Below, piece by piece: positions 40,755 through 49,334 of a stretch of DNA of 56,678 nucleotides. The stretch is taken from contig JBKJHW010000040.1 in NCBI GenBank assembly GCA_046598935.1, positions 1 to 56,678 of the forward strand, in the 5' to 3' direction. The stretch's first letter is position 1. Every line of letters begins with the position of its first letter. Made by a program: the position numbers and the translations under genes. The notes beneath the pieces are model-generated. The model had not been told where the DNA came from. It did no database searches and saw only the letters and a list, made by a program, of their open reading frames with translations. The stretch comes from SCUN01 sp046598935 (GTDB lineage Bacteria > Acidobacteriota > Vicinamibacteria > Vicinamibacterales > SCN-69-37).

Positions 40755-41495
40755 ATGGAACTCTCCGGGAAAGTGGCGTTGATCACCGGCGCCAAGCGTG
40801 TCGGTGCGGCGGTCGCGGCGGCGCTGGCCGACCGGGGCGCGGATGTCGCGCTCAGTTTCAACCATTCAGAACGTGAAGCCAACGCGGCCGCGTCCGATGT
40901 GCGCGCGCGCGGCCGGCGGTCGGTGGTCCTTCGCGCCGATGTTTCCGATCCCGATCAATGCGCGCGGTTGATTGACGACGTCGCGCGCGAGTTCGGGCGG
41001 CTGGACGTGTTGATCAACATGGCGTCGCGCTATCACTCGATTCCGTTCAACGACTTGTCGGTCGATGACTGGGACCGCCAGCAGAACGTTGATCTGCGCG
41101 GGTCGTACCTCTGCGCGCGGGCGGCGGTGCCGCACATGCGGCGCGCGGGCGGCGGCCGGATCATCAATTTTTCCGACTGGGTGGCCGCAAGCGCGCGGCC
41201 GCGTTACACCGGCTACGTGCCGTACTACGTCGCCAAGGCCGGCGTCAAAGCGCTCACCGAAGCGCTGGCGCTCGAGCTGTCAAAGGATCAGATACTCGTG
41301 AATGCCATCGCGCCGGGGCCGGTCCTCGCGCCGGATGACCTGTCGCCGGCGCAGTCGAAAGCCGTCGAGGCCGCGACGCCGCTCGGCCGCTGGGGCGGCG
41401 CTGAGGAAGTCGCGAAGACCGTGCTCGCGCTCATCGATTCAAACTTCATTACTGGAGAAACCATCCGCGTCGACGGCGGGCGGCATATTTACTAA
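40755..41495 (+). CDS. short-chain dehydrogenase/reductase, pteridine reductase-like
   Basis: The 246-residue Rossmann protein has TGAKRVGAAVA at about residues 12-22 and SFNHSEREAN, an NADP-type loop. The usual NNA is changed to DVLINMAS, a replacement common in the FolM/PTR1 pteridine reductase branch. The catalytic triad is visible as S in IINFSDW and Y/K in YYVAKAG. It ends FITGETIRVDGG. A dihydropteridine or dihydrofolate reductase role is plausible but FabG-like activity cannot be excluded. No Shine-Dalgarno sequence is obvious ahead of ATG 40755; GGGTGCAC repeats occupy that position. Confidence 0.82.
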   Translation: MELSGKVALITGAKRVGAAVAAALADRGADVALSFNHSEREANAAASDVRARGRRSVVLRADVSDPDQCARLIDDVAREFGRLDVLINMASRYHSIPFNDLSVDDWDRQQNVDLRGSYLCARAAVPHMRRAGGGRIINFSDWVAASARPRYTGYVPYYVAKAGVKALTEALALELSKDQILVNAIAPGPVLAPDDLSPAQSKAVEAATPLGRWGGAEEVAKTVLALIDSNFITGETIRVDGGRHIY

Positions 41496-41503
41496 GAGCT
41501 TCT

Positions 41504-41606
41504 AACCTTGGCGGGCCATGGAGAGCCATGGAGACCCCCAGTTTTCCAAAAGGCCTTTAGAAAAACAGATCGGTTTCTCCATGGTTCCCCATGGCCCTCC
41601 AAGGTT
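41504..41606. repeat. 103-bp element with 32-bp inverted arms between convergent genes
   Basis: The left arm (41504-41535) and right arm (41575-41606) are inverted copies matching at 28 of 32 positions; each contains two CCATGG palindromes. The 39-bp centre is AT-rich with TTTTCC...AAAA words. It sits 8 bp after the SDR stop and 8 bp before the aminotransferase stop, as expected for a bidirectional terminator, but the arm length and internal symmetry also fit a miniature inverted-repeat element. Confidence 0.85.
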
Positions 41607-41614
41607 GACTGATC

Positions 41615-42793
41615 TTAGGCGAGCAGTTTCCCGATTTGGTCGAGCGCGCCCTTGAGTTCGTCCGTGCCGCGCGCGTAGCAGAGGCGGATGTAGCCTTCGC
41701 CCTTCGAGCCGAAGTCGGCGCCCGGGATGCAGCCGACGCGGCCGTGCTTGATCAGGTACTCGGTCATCGCCCACGACAGCGACGGGTTGTCGCCGCCCGC
41801 CGGGGATTTCCAATCCGGGCGGATCTTCAGAAACGCGTAGAACGCGCCGGCGGGAATTTCGCCGGTCAGCACGTGCCCGGCTTTTTCCCGGATGCCGTCA
41901 AAGAACAGTTTGCGCCGGTCGAGCAGTTCCGCGCGGAAATGCTGAATGCAATCCTGTGAACCCTCGAGCGCGCCGATGCCGGCGTACTGCACGATCGACG
42001 AAATATTCGACGCCGTGTAGAGCAGCAGCTTGTGCGCGCGGTCGCGTATGACTTTGTCTTTGATCGCGACGTATCCCAGACGCAGGCCCGTGATCGCGTA
42101 CGACTTGCTGAACGTGTGCATCGGAATGGTTCGCTCGTACATGCCCGGCAGCGACGCGATGCTGACGTGCTCGCCGTTCCACTGGAAATCCTCGTACGCC
42201 TCGTCGGCCAGCACCCAGAGGTTCTGTTCGATCGCGAGCGCCGCGATCGCTTCGATGTCGCTCTTTGTGAGCACGCCGCCGGTCGGGTTGTGCGGCGTCA
42301 TGATGACGATCGCTTTTGTTTTTGGTGTGATTCTGGAAGCGATTTCAGCGACGTCGGGCCGCCAGGCGCGATCTTCGTAGAGCGTGTAGGACACGGGCAC
42401 GGCGTGCGCGGTCTGAATGATGCTGGCGGTCGGTGGCCAGCACGGGTCCGGCACCAGCACTTCGTCGCCGGCCTCGAGCAATGCCTGACAGACGAGGTAC
42501 TGGCCGTGGATCCCGCCGGTCGTCACCATCAGGTCCTGAGTGCCTTCGATCGGCACCTTGTTCTTCGTTCGGAGCTTTTCGGCGATGAGCTCGAGCAGTC
42601 GCGGGACGCCGACCGTCGGCAGATAATGAGTGCGGTTGTCATGGACGGCCTTGATCAGGGCGTCTTTGATCGTCGCCGGCGCGTCGAATACCACGTCGCC
42701 CTGGTCGAGGCGGAAGGGCTTGTCGACGGCGTACATCATGTCGCGGATGCGGATGATGCCGGAGAGGGGTACTGAATCAAGAAACGCGGCCAT
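41615..42793 (-). CDS. class I/II PLP-dependent aminotransferase
   Basis: The 392-residue enzyme shows YLPTVGVPRLLELIAEKL, TTGGIHGQYLVCQALLEAGDEVLVPDPCWPP, TPHNPTGGVL, VLADEAYEDFQW and the PLP-lysine motif TFSKSYAITGLRLGYVA. The C-terminus has GFxxx-type arginine contacts in YIRLCYARGTDELKGALDQI. It resembles the broad aspartate/aromatic aminotransferase group; the substrate is not assigned. It is divergent from the nitroreductase fusion gene 31 bp away and is a second, sequence-distinct aminotransferase beside the one at 38.2-39.4 kb. Confidence 0.88.
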   Translation of the reverse strand: MAAFLDSVPLSGIIRIRDMMYAVDKPFRLDQGDVVFDAPATIKDALIKAVHDNRTHYLPTVGVPRLLELIAEKLRTKNKVPIEGTQDLMVTTGGIHGQYLVCQALLEAGDEVLVPDPCWPPTASIIQTAHAVPVSYTLYEDRAWRPDVAEIASRITPKTKAIVIMTPHNPTGGVLTKSDIEAIAALAIEQNLWVLADEAYEDFQWNGEHVSIASLPGMYERTIPMHTFSKSYAITGLRLGYVAIKDKVIRDRAHKLLLYTASNISSIVQYAGIGALEGSQDCIQHFRAELLDRRKLFFDGIREKAGHVLTGEIPAGAFYAFLKIRPDWKSPAGGDNPSLSWAMTEYLIKHGRVGCIPGADFGSKGEGYIRLCYARGTDELKGALDQIGKLLA

Positions 42794-42824
42794 GAACCTT
42801 CGATAATACTTGGGTTACGCGCCT

Positions 42825-44183
42825 ATGTCCCCTCACCCGAAGGTCGCCGCCACAGACCACGACGTACTCGACGTCATTCGCCACCGTTGGAGTCCGCGCG
42901 CGTTTGACGCGTCGCGCCCGCTCACACGCGACGAGCAACATCAGCTCTTCGAAGCCGCGCGATGGGCGCCCTCATCGGGGAACGAGCAGCCGTGGCAGTT
43001 CCTTGTTGTGGACCGATTCGACCAACCCGAAGCCTTTGCCAGAATGCTGTCCGCGCTCACCGAAACCAATCAGTCCTGGGCGCAGTCGGCGCCGGTGCTC
43101 GTGCTGGTGTCCACGCGGCCCAACAGCGCGGACGGCACGCCAAACCGCTACGCGTGGTACGACACAGGTCAGGCCGTCTCACTGCTCACGATCCAGGCGA
43201 CGTCGATGGCATTGGGGCTGCGCCAGATGGCGGGATTCAATCGAGATCGGGCGCGCGAGGTCTGCGAGCTCGAGGCGCTTTGTGAGCCCGTTGTCGCCAT
43301 CGCGATCGGGCACATCGGCGACGCGGAGACGCTGCCGATGCCGCGGCACCGCGAAACCGAAGCACAGCCGCGCGCGCGACGGAAGATTTCGGAGTTCGTG
43401 AAGTGGATGACGGTGATCGCAGGGCTGGCGCTGACGCTGGGGGCCACGTCGCCCTCCGCGATCTCGCAGGCGCCGGCAAAGAACTATGGCTACCGCGTCG
43501 TCCGGACGTATCCCCACGACAAGACCTCGTTTACGCAGGGCCTGATTTTCCGCGACGGATTTCTGTACGAGAGCGCCGGCGACTACGCGCGATCGAACGT
43601 GCGAAGGGTCGATCTGGCGACTGGCAAGGTGCTCCAGCAGGTGAAGCTGGCTGATTCGCGGATGTTTGCCGAAGGGCTCACCGACTGGCAGGACACGCTG
43701 GTGCAGCTCACGTGGCAGCACGGCCAGGGATTTGTGTACGACCTTAAATTACTCACTTTCAAGCAATCGTTCCGCTATTCCGGAGAGGGGTGGGGCCTCA
43801 CCAACGACGGCAAGCGGCTCATCGTGAGCGACGGCGTCGCGGCGAGCGGGTTGCGGTTTTTCGATCCGTCGAGCTTCATTGAAACGGGCAAGGTCATCGT
43901 CCGTGACAACGGCGCGCCTGTCGCGCAACTGAACGAGCTCGAGTTCGTCGACGGCGAGATTTTTGCGAACGTCTGGATGACCGATCGCATCGCGCGGATT
44001 AATCCATCGACCGGCGCTGTCACCGGATGGATCGACCTTCGTGGATTACTGAAGCCCGGCGAAGTGTCGGTTGCGGCGGGCGCCGTGTTGAACGGGATCG
44101 CCTACGACGCGGCGGCGAAGCGGCTGTTCGTGACCGGCAAGCTCTGGCCCAAGCTCTTCGAGATCACACTCGTTCCAAAATAG
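42825..44183 (+). CDS. in-frame fusion of nitroreductase and plant-type glutaminyl-peptide cyclotransferase
   Basis: Residues about 10-190 are an FMN nitroreductase (VIRHRWSPRAFDASRPL, ARWAPSSGNEQPWQFLVV, ALGLRQMAGFNRDRARE). At residue 195 an internal methionine starts a normal signal peptide (MTVIAGLALTLGATSPSAIS). A glutaminyl cyclase beta-propeller follows (SFTQGLIFRDGFLYESAG, RMFAEGLTDWQDTLVQLTWQ, GWGLTNDGKRLIVSDG, LNELEFVDGEIFANVWMTDRI). The nitroreductase ends where independent family members usually end, so the fusion looks like two adjacent genes whose stop codon was lost (TGG-ATG at the joint). Either an internal start makes separate cyclase, or the helix anchors a two-sided membrane protein. 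ATG 42825 is chosen over TTG 42810. Confidence 0.85.
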   Translation: MSPHPKVAATDHDVLDVIRHRWSPRAFDASRPLTRDEQHQLFEAARWAPSSGNEQPWQFLVVDRFDQPEAFARMLSALTETNQSWAQSAPVLVLVSTRPNSADGTPNRYAWYDTGQAVSLLTIQATSMALGLRQMAGFNRDRAREVCELEALCEPVVAIAIGHIGDAETLPMPRHRETEAQPRARRKISEFVKWMTVIAGLALTLGATSPSAISQAPAKNYGYRVVRTYPHDKTSFTQGLIFRDGFLYESAGDYARSNVRRVDLATGKVLQQVKLADSRMFAEGLTDWQDTLVQLTWQHGQGFVYDLKLLTFKQSFRYSGEGWGLTNDGKRLIVSDGVAASGLRFFDPSSFIETGKVIVRDNGAPVAQLNELEFVDGEIFANVWMTDRIARINPSTGAVTGWIDLRGLLKPGEVSVAAGAVLNGIAYDAAAKRLFVTGKLWPKLFEITLVPK

Positions 44184-44991
44184 CCGCGAGGGTCTGCCTG
44201 GCTTTGCGCGCAGGCAGGTTGGACACGTAGATATTCGCGATGCCGGCTGCACGCAGTGACCGGATGGTCGCGGCGCAAACGTCTTCCGGCGACGCGCCGT
44301 TCTCGAAGTCCTTCGTCAGCCCCTCGACCGGTACCGGCAGGAACTCCTGCAATGTCGCCAGCGTTTTGGGATTCACGCTGCGGTAATAGAAGACTCCGAA
44401 CACGCCAGGCAGTGTGATGTTCTGCTGCGCCGTGGCTTCGAGAAACGCGTCAACCTTTACGCGGTCATGATGCGAGACGACCTGCGTCAGGAAAAAATCC
44501 GCGAAGAACGCGTCCGCCATGTAGCGCGCCTGTGTGTGCGCATCCGCGTGCGGATTTGCCCAGCCTCCCAGCGTCAGGGCCGGCACGTGCTCGCGGATCT
44601 TCTCGCGCAGCTGCCATGCGTGCTCGACGCAGCGGGGCGCGCCGACATTCTTGTCGCCGCCGAGGACGACCAGCGACGAGAAGCCCTCGTGCGACGCCCG
44701 CTCGGCATAATTGAGGCAGAACGCGAGCGAGTGCTTCGAGGTCAGAAACGGCACGACGCGATCGCGCGGCACATCGCTGCCGAGATTTATCACGAGGTGG
44801 CGGAGGTTGTTTTCCTCGCGCGCCCCGACGGCGCTGTCGGTGAGAAACACCGGCATCCCGCCTCGAACGAGTCCCGTGACGCTGTGGTACGTGTCGATCC
44901 AGGCATCCATGCCGGCCGCGGCATCGAGTTCCGCGCGCGGCGGCCGCAATTCGACCGAGACGATACTTTCGCGTCCCTCAAACAGAAACAT
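44164..44991 (-). CDS. methylenetetrahydrofolate reductase-like protein
   Basis: The 275-residue TIM-barrel-type protein has IVSVELRPPRAELD (resembling the MetF opening strand with its catalytic glutamate), TDSAVGAREENNLRHL, HSLAFCLNYAERASHEGFSSLVVLGGDKNVG, where LGGD is the flavin-binding loop of the MetF family, ADFFLTQVVSHHDRV, and FGVFYYRSV. It is divergent enough from MetF that the substrate is uncertain; an FAD-dependent C1 reductase is the best guess. ATG 44991 begins the conserved strand; the open frame continues 81 codons upstream over the divergent gene. Its 3' end overlaps the cyclase gene by 20 bp. Confidence 0.65.
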   Translation of the reverse strand: MFLFEGRESIVSVELRPPRAELDAAAGMDAWIDTYHSVTGLVRGGMPVFLTDSAVGAREENNLRHLVINLGSDVPRDRVVPFLTSKHSLAFCLNYAERASHEGFSSLVVLGGDKNVGAPRCVEHAWQLREKIREHVPALTLGGWANPHADAHTQARYMADAFFADFFLTQVVSHHDRVKVDAFLEATAQQNITLPGVFGVFYYRSVNPKTLATLQEFLPVPVEGLTKDFENGASPEDVCAATIRSLRAAGIANIYVSNLPARKARQTLAAILERV

Positions 44992-45031
44992 CCTGTGGAG
45001 TTTACTAACATTGGGGTCGGCCACCTCCCTC

Positions 45032-46009
45032 ATGGCGACAGCGCTCAACGCCCTTCTCTCATTGCCCAGCGTCGACCTGGCGCCGTTCCCGACGCCGATC
45101 CAGGAATTGGCGCGGCTGCGCCGGGCACTCGGTCCGGCGTGCCCGCGCCTGCTGATGAAACGCGACGACCTGCTCGCGTTCGGCGCCGGCGGCAACAAGG
45201 TCCGCAAGATGCAGACCGTGGCTGCCGAGGCCATCGCGGGCCATTACGACACCCTCATCACGTGCGGCGGCGTGCAATCGAATCACGCGCGCGTGACGGC
45301 CGCGGCCGGCGCCGCGCTCGGCTTGCGTGTTGTGCTCGTCGCCAACGGCGCACAGCCGGCCGTGCTCACCGGTAACGCGCGCCTCAACGCGCTTTTTGGC
45401 GCCGAGGTGCACTACGTGACCTCGCGCGACGAACGGGCGCCGGCGATGGAAGAGATCGCGCATCAGCTGCGGGCGGGCGGGCGACGGCCGATGGTCGTGC
45501 CGCTGGGCGCATCGACGCCGCTCGGCGCGCTCGGCTTTGCGCGCGCGGTTGAGGAGCTGGCGTCTACGCCGCATCGCGCGGCCGCCATCGTGCACTCAAC
45601 ATCGTCGGGCGGCACGCAAGCCGGCCTCATCATGGGCAGCGCGCTGTTCGGTTTGTCGCACGAGATCATCGGCGTGAGCGCCGACGATCCGGCCGCGGCG
45701 CTGACCGCGACCATCGCGGCGCTCATCGAGGGCGCTGCCGCGCGCCTGGGCGCGCAACCGGCGACTGCCGGCGGCGGCGCGCGCCTCGTTGTCGATGATT
45801 CCTTCGTCGGCGATGGCTACGGCATCCCGACGCCGGCGTCGATCGAGGCCATGGAGCTCACGGCGCGCACGGAGGGGATCGTCCTCGACCCCGTCTACAC
45901 AGCCAAGGCGATGGCCGGGCTGATCGCGCGCGTTCGCGCCGGCGCGTGGAGTGCCGGCGAAACCGTTCTTTTCTGGCACACTGGCGGAACCCCGGGCTTT
46001 TTCGCATAG
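45032..46009 (+). CDS. ACC deaminase / D-cysteine desulfhydrase family PLP enzyme
   Basis: A fold-type II PLP enzyme of 325 residues. The PLP lysine lies in FGAGGNKVRKMQ near residue 51, followed by LITCGGVQSNHARVTAAAGAALGLRVVLV, HSTSSGGTQAGLIMG for phosphate binding, and VLDPVYTAKAMAGL near the end with HTGGTPGFF. This matches D-cysteine desulfhydrase, which releases sulfide, pyruvate and ammonia, and ACC deaminase. The two activities cannot be separated here. ATG 45032 starts 40 bp from the divergent MTHFR-like gene, and it is followed 17 bp later by the beta-CASP gene on the same strand. Confidence 0.88.
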   Translation: MATALNALLSLPSVDLAPFPTPIQELARLRRALGPACPRLLMKRDDLLAFGAGGNKVRKMQTVAAEAIAGHYDTLITCGGVQSNHARVTAAAGAALGLRVVLVANGAQPAVLTGNARLNALFGAEVHYVTSRDERAPAMEEIAHQLRAGGRRPMVVPLGASTPLGALGFARAVEELASTPHRAAAIVHSTSSGGTQAGLIMGSALFGLSHEIIGVSADDPAAALTATIAALIEGAAARLGAQPATAGGGARLVVDDSFVGDGYGIPTPASIEAMELTARTEGIVLDPVYTAKAMAGLIARVRAGAWSAGETVLFWHTGGTPGFFA

Positions 46010-46026
46010 GAACAGGTGCATCGCAG

Positions 46027-47439
46027 ATGAGCTTGACGAGTTCGACGAGTTCGACCGGTTTGGCCCTCACAAGCTTCGGCGCCGCCCGCACAGTCACCGG
46101 TTCAAAACATCTGCTCGAGGCCGGCGGCCACAAGATCCTCGTGGACTGCGGGCAGTTTCAGGGGCTGAAGGCCCTTCGCGAACGCAATTGGCAGCCGCTG
46201 CCGGCCGATGCCGACAGCGTCATCCTCACGCACGCACATCTCGACCATTGCGGTTTGCTGCCGCGGCTCGTGCAGCAGGGATTTCGCGGCCGGATTTTCT
46301 GCACGCCGGGGACGGCGCAGCTGGCGAAGATCGTGCTCGCTGATGCCGGCCGCCTGCAGGAAGAAGACGCCGAGCGCGCCAATCGCAAGGGTTACACGAA
46401 GCACCGCCCGGCATTGCCGCTCTTCACCGAAGCGGACGCTGCCCGCGCCGTGACGCTGCTTCAGCCTGTCGGCTACGACCGTTCCGTCGGCGTAGCGCCA
46501 GGCATCAGCCTGGACTTTCTGAACGCCGGGCATCTCCTCGGTTCGGCGTTCGCGCGGGTGCGGGTCGAGAGCGGCAACAGGACCATTCTCTTTGGCGGCG
46601 ATCTCGGCCGGTACGGCCGTCCCGTGCTTCCGGATCCGGCAGCAGTCTCCGAAGCCGATGTCCTGCTGATCGAGTCCACCTACGGCGATCGCGTGCACGA
46701 TACCGGTGACGATGCGCCGCGGCTGTCGAAGATTATCAACGAGACCGTCAAACGCGGCGGCAAGGTCGTGATCCCGAGCTTTGCGCTCGGCCGCGTCGAA
46801 GAGCTTCTGTACTGGATCGGCTATCTCGAATCACAAAAGATGATTCCGGAGTTGCCGGTCTACATCGACAGCCCGATGGCGCGCGAGGTGCTGCACGAGT
46901 ACCGGGAGCGGCTCAACGAGCTCGATCCGGAAATTTCGGACATGGCGTCGCGCACGGAGCGCGAAAGTCTCGCGTTTTCCACGAAGCGGCTTCGCGTTGT
47001 CGCGACCGTCAAAGAATCGATGGAAGTGCAGAACCTGCAGAAACCGATGATCGTGATCTCCGCGAGCGGGATGGCGACCGGCGGCCGCATCCTTCATCAC
47101 CTGCGCCGCGCGCTGCCCGACGAGCGCAACACGATCCTCTTCGTCGGGTATCAGTCGGTCGGCACGCGCGGCCGCGCTATCCGCGACGGGGCAAAAGTCA
47201 CGCGCATCCACGGCGAATCGATCACCATCAACGCGCACGTCGAGTCGTTCGACTCCATGTCGGCGCACGCTGACTCGAACGAGATCATGCGCTGGCTCGG
47301 CAATTTCACCCGCGCGCCACAGCTCACCTGCCTCGTGCACGGCGAGCCTGGCCCAATGGACACGCTCAGGGCGCGCATCGCGCGCGAGTTGAACTGGACA
47401 GTCAAGACTCCCAACCAAGGCGAAAGAATCTCACTGTGA
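46027..47439 (+). CDS. metallo-beta-lactamase fold beta-CASP RNA-processing hydrolase (CPSF73/YsjG-like)
   Basis: The 470-residue protein has the HxHxDH zinc motif in ILTHAHLDHCGLLPRL near residue 70, a further FLNAGHLLGSAF, the aspartate in LFGGDLGRYGRP, and an ESTYGDR strand. The beta-CASP cap follows (VVIPSFALGRVEELLY, PVYIDSPMA, IVISASGMATGGRILHHL). The RNA-specificity end is AHVESFDSMSAHADSNEI and CLVHGEPGPMDTLR. Such enzymes cleave or trim RNA and may act in mRNA decay. ATG 46027 follows an AGGAACAGG segment about 10 bp upstream. Its stop overlaps the M49 peptidase start (GTGA), giving coupled translation. Confidence 0.92.
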   Translation: MSLTSSTSSTGLALTSFGAARTVTGSKHLLEAGGHKILVDCGQFQGLKALRERNWQPLPADADSVILTHAHLDHCGLLPRLVQQGFRGRIFCTPGTAQLAKIVLADAGRLQEEDAERANRKGYTKHRPALPLFTEADAARAVTLLQPVGYDRSVGVAPGISLDFLNAGHLLGSAFARVRVESGNRTILFGGDLGRYGRPVLPDPAAVSEADVLLIESTYGDRVHDTGDDAPRLSKIINETVKRGGKVVIPSFALGRVEELLYWIGYLESQKMIPELPVYIDSPMAREVLHEYRERLNELDPEISDMASRTERESLAFSTKRLRVVATVKESMEVQNLQKPMIVISASGMATGGRILHHLRRALPDERNTILFVGYQSVGTRGRAIRDGAKVTRIHGESITINAHVESFDSMSAHADSNEIMRWLGNFTRAPQLTCLVHGEPGPMDTLRARIARELNWTVKTPNQGERISL

Positions 47440-49334
47440 CCGAACGGAAGTACCTACTCGAGCAGGTTGATGACGCGGCGGTGGTGCAGGTGTATGCGGA
47501 CGGATTCGGTGCGCTCTCGCTCAAAGACAAGGTGCTGATCTGGCACCTTTACCTGGCCGCCCTGGCCGGCCGCGACATCTACTACGACCAGCGCTACCGC
47601 CACGGCCTTGCGATGCGGAAGATCCTCGAAGAAACGCTCCGCAACCCGTCAGGTCTGTCGGCCGAAGTGCTCGCGGAATTGCGTAGGTACACGAAGCTCT
47701 TCTGGCTCAACACCGGTCCTTATAACAACCTGACCGCCCGGAAGTTTGTTCTCAGCGCCGGGGTTCGGGAGGCGCTGAGGGGGACGTACCCCTTTTCCAC
47801 AGCTTTTCAACAGTTGGGGACAGGTCTCGAGCTGGAGAAGGCGTTCTTTGATCCCGATTCGGAACCGATGGTTACCAGCAAGACGCCCGGGCCGGGGAAG
47901 GACATTCTCGAGACGAGCGCCAATAACTTTTACGCGGGCGGCGTAACGAGCAAGGACCTCGAGGGCTTCGTCGAGAAGTATGGGCTGAACTCACGACTGG
48001 TCAAGAAGGACGGGCAACTCGTCGAAGAGGTTTACCGGCTCGGCGGCAAGTACGACCAGGAACTCACAGCCATCGTCGGCCACCTGCAGAACGCGCTGCC
48101 GTACGCGACGCCCGGGATGCGGCGGGCGCTCGAGGCGCTGATCACGTGGTACAGGACGGGCGAGGAAAGTGACCGTACGGCGTATGACATCGCGTGGGTC
48201 GAGGATCGGGAATCCAACGTCGACACGATCAACGGATTCATCGAGGTCTATCTCGATGCGCGCGGGATCAAGGGCGCGTGGGAAGCGCTCGTGTATTTCG
48301 TCAACAAGGAAAAAACCAAGGGGATCGAGAAGCTCGCTGCCGCGGCCGCGTGGTTCGAGGAGCGCATGCCGTGGGACCCGCAGTGGCGCCGCACGGACGT
48401 CAAAGGCGTGACCGCCCGCGCGATCGACGTCGTCATTGAGTCCGGCGACTCGTCGCCCGTCACGCCGATCGGTATCAATCTGCCCAACGATCAGAAGATC
48501 CGTGAAGAGCACGGCAGCAAGAGCGTGCAGCTCGCGAACATCTCCGAGGCGTACGACAAATCACTTCCGACGTCTTACCGCCGCGAGTTCGCGTGGGACG
48601 ACGCCGAAGTCGAGCGCTCGGAGAAATGGGGCGCGCTGGCCGGCGAAGTGACGACGGCGATTCACGAAGTGCTGGGGCACGGATCCGGTCGCGTCGCCGA
48701 TCGTCTGAACGGCCAGCCCCAGCTCCTGCTCAAGGAGCAGTACTCCGCGCTCGAAGAGTCGCGAGCTGATCTGGTCGCGCTCTATTTCGTCGGCTCGCCA
48801 AAGATCGCGGAATGCGGGCTCGTGCCGGCCGAGCATCAGGAGGAAATCGTGCGCGCCGAGTTCGAATCGTACGCGCGCAACGCGCTCGTGCAACTGCGCC
48901 GGATCCGGCACGGTACGCAGATCGAGGAAGATCACATGCGCAACCGCCAGGCGATCGTGCACTGGCTCTTCGCGCATACGAAGGCCATCGAGATCCGCAA
49001 GCGCGACGGCAAAACCTTCTACGTCGTCGTCGACCTTGCCGCGTTTCATGACGGCGTCGGACGGATGCTGTCGGAAATTCAGCGCATCAAGTCCACCGGT
49101 GACTACGCCGCCGCCGTCGCGCTCTTCGAAGCTCACGGCATCCATTTCGACGCGGCGCTCCGCGACGAAGTCGTGTCGCGCGTCGACAGGCTCAACCTGC
49201 CGTCCTACACAGGCTTTGTTCAACCGAAGCTCACGCCGATTCGCGACGACTCCGGCCAGATCGCCGACGTCCAAATCTCCTACCCCTGCGACCTCGAAAC
49301 ACAGATGTTGGAGTACTCGGCATGCGAACTCTGA
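47436..49334 (+). CDS. dipeptidyl-peptidase III-like metallopeptidase (M49)
   Basis: The 632-residue zinc peptidase has the M49 signature HEVLGHGSG (HExxxH form) near residue 410 and the second motif EESRADLVALYF near residue 440. There is no signal peptide, so it is cytoplasmic and probably releases dipeptides from oligopeptides. N-terminal landmarks include LLEQVDDAAVVQVYADGF and NNFYAGGVTSKDLEGFVEKYGLNSR. GTG 47436 overlaps the TGA of the beta-CASP gene. The 3' end overlaps the secreted M28 peptidase start by 13 bp, so three genes form a tightly packed run. Confidence 0.93.
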   Translation: MTERKYLLEQVDDAAVVQVYADGFGALSLKDKVLIWHLYLAALAGRDIYYDQRYRHGLAMRKILEETLRNPSGLSAEVLAELRRYTKLFWLNTGPYNNLTARKFVLSAGVREALRGTYPFSTAFQQLGTGLELEKAFFDPDSEPMVTSKTPGPGKDILETSANNFYAGGVTSKDLEGFVEKYGLNSRLVKKDGQLVEEVYRLGGKYDQELTAIVGHLQNALPYATPGMRRALEALITWYRTGEESDRTAYDIAWVEDRESNVDTINGFIEVYLDARGIKGAWEALVYFVNKEKTKGIEKLAAAAAWFEERMPWDPQWRRTDVKGVTARAIDVVIESGDSSPVTPIGINLPNDQKIREEHGSKSVQLANISEAYDKSLPTSYRREFAWDDAEVERSEKWGALAGEVTTAIHEVLGHGSGRVADRLNGQPQLLLKEQYSALEESRADLVALYFVGSPKIAECGLVPAEHQEEIVRAEFESYARNALVQLRRIRHGTQIEEDHMRNRQAIVHWLFAHTKAIEIRKRDGKTFYVVVDLAAFHDGVGRMLSEIQRIKSTGDYAAAVALFEAHGIHFDAALRDEVVSRVDRLNLPSYTGFVQPKLTPIRDDSGQIADVQISYPCDLETQMLEYSACEL

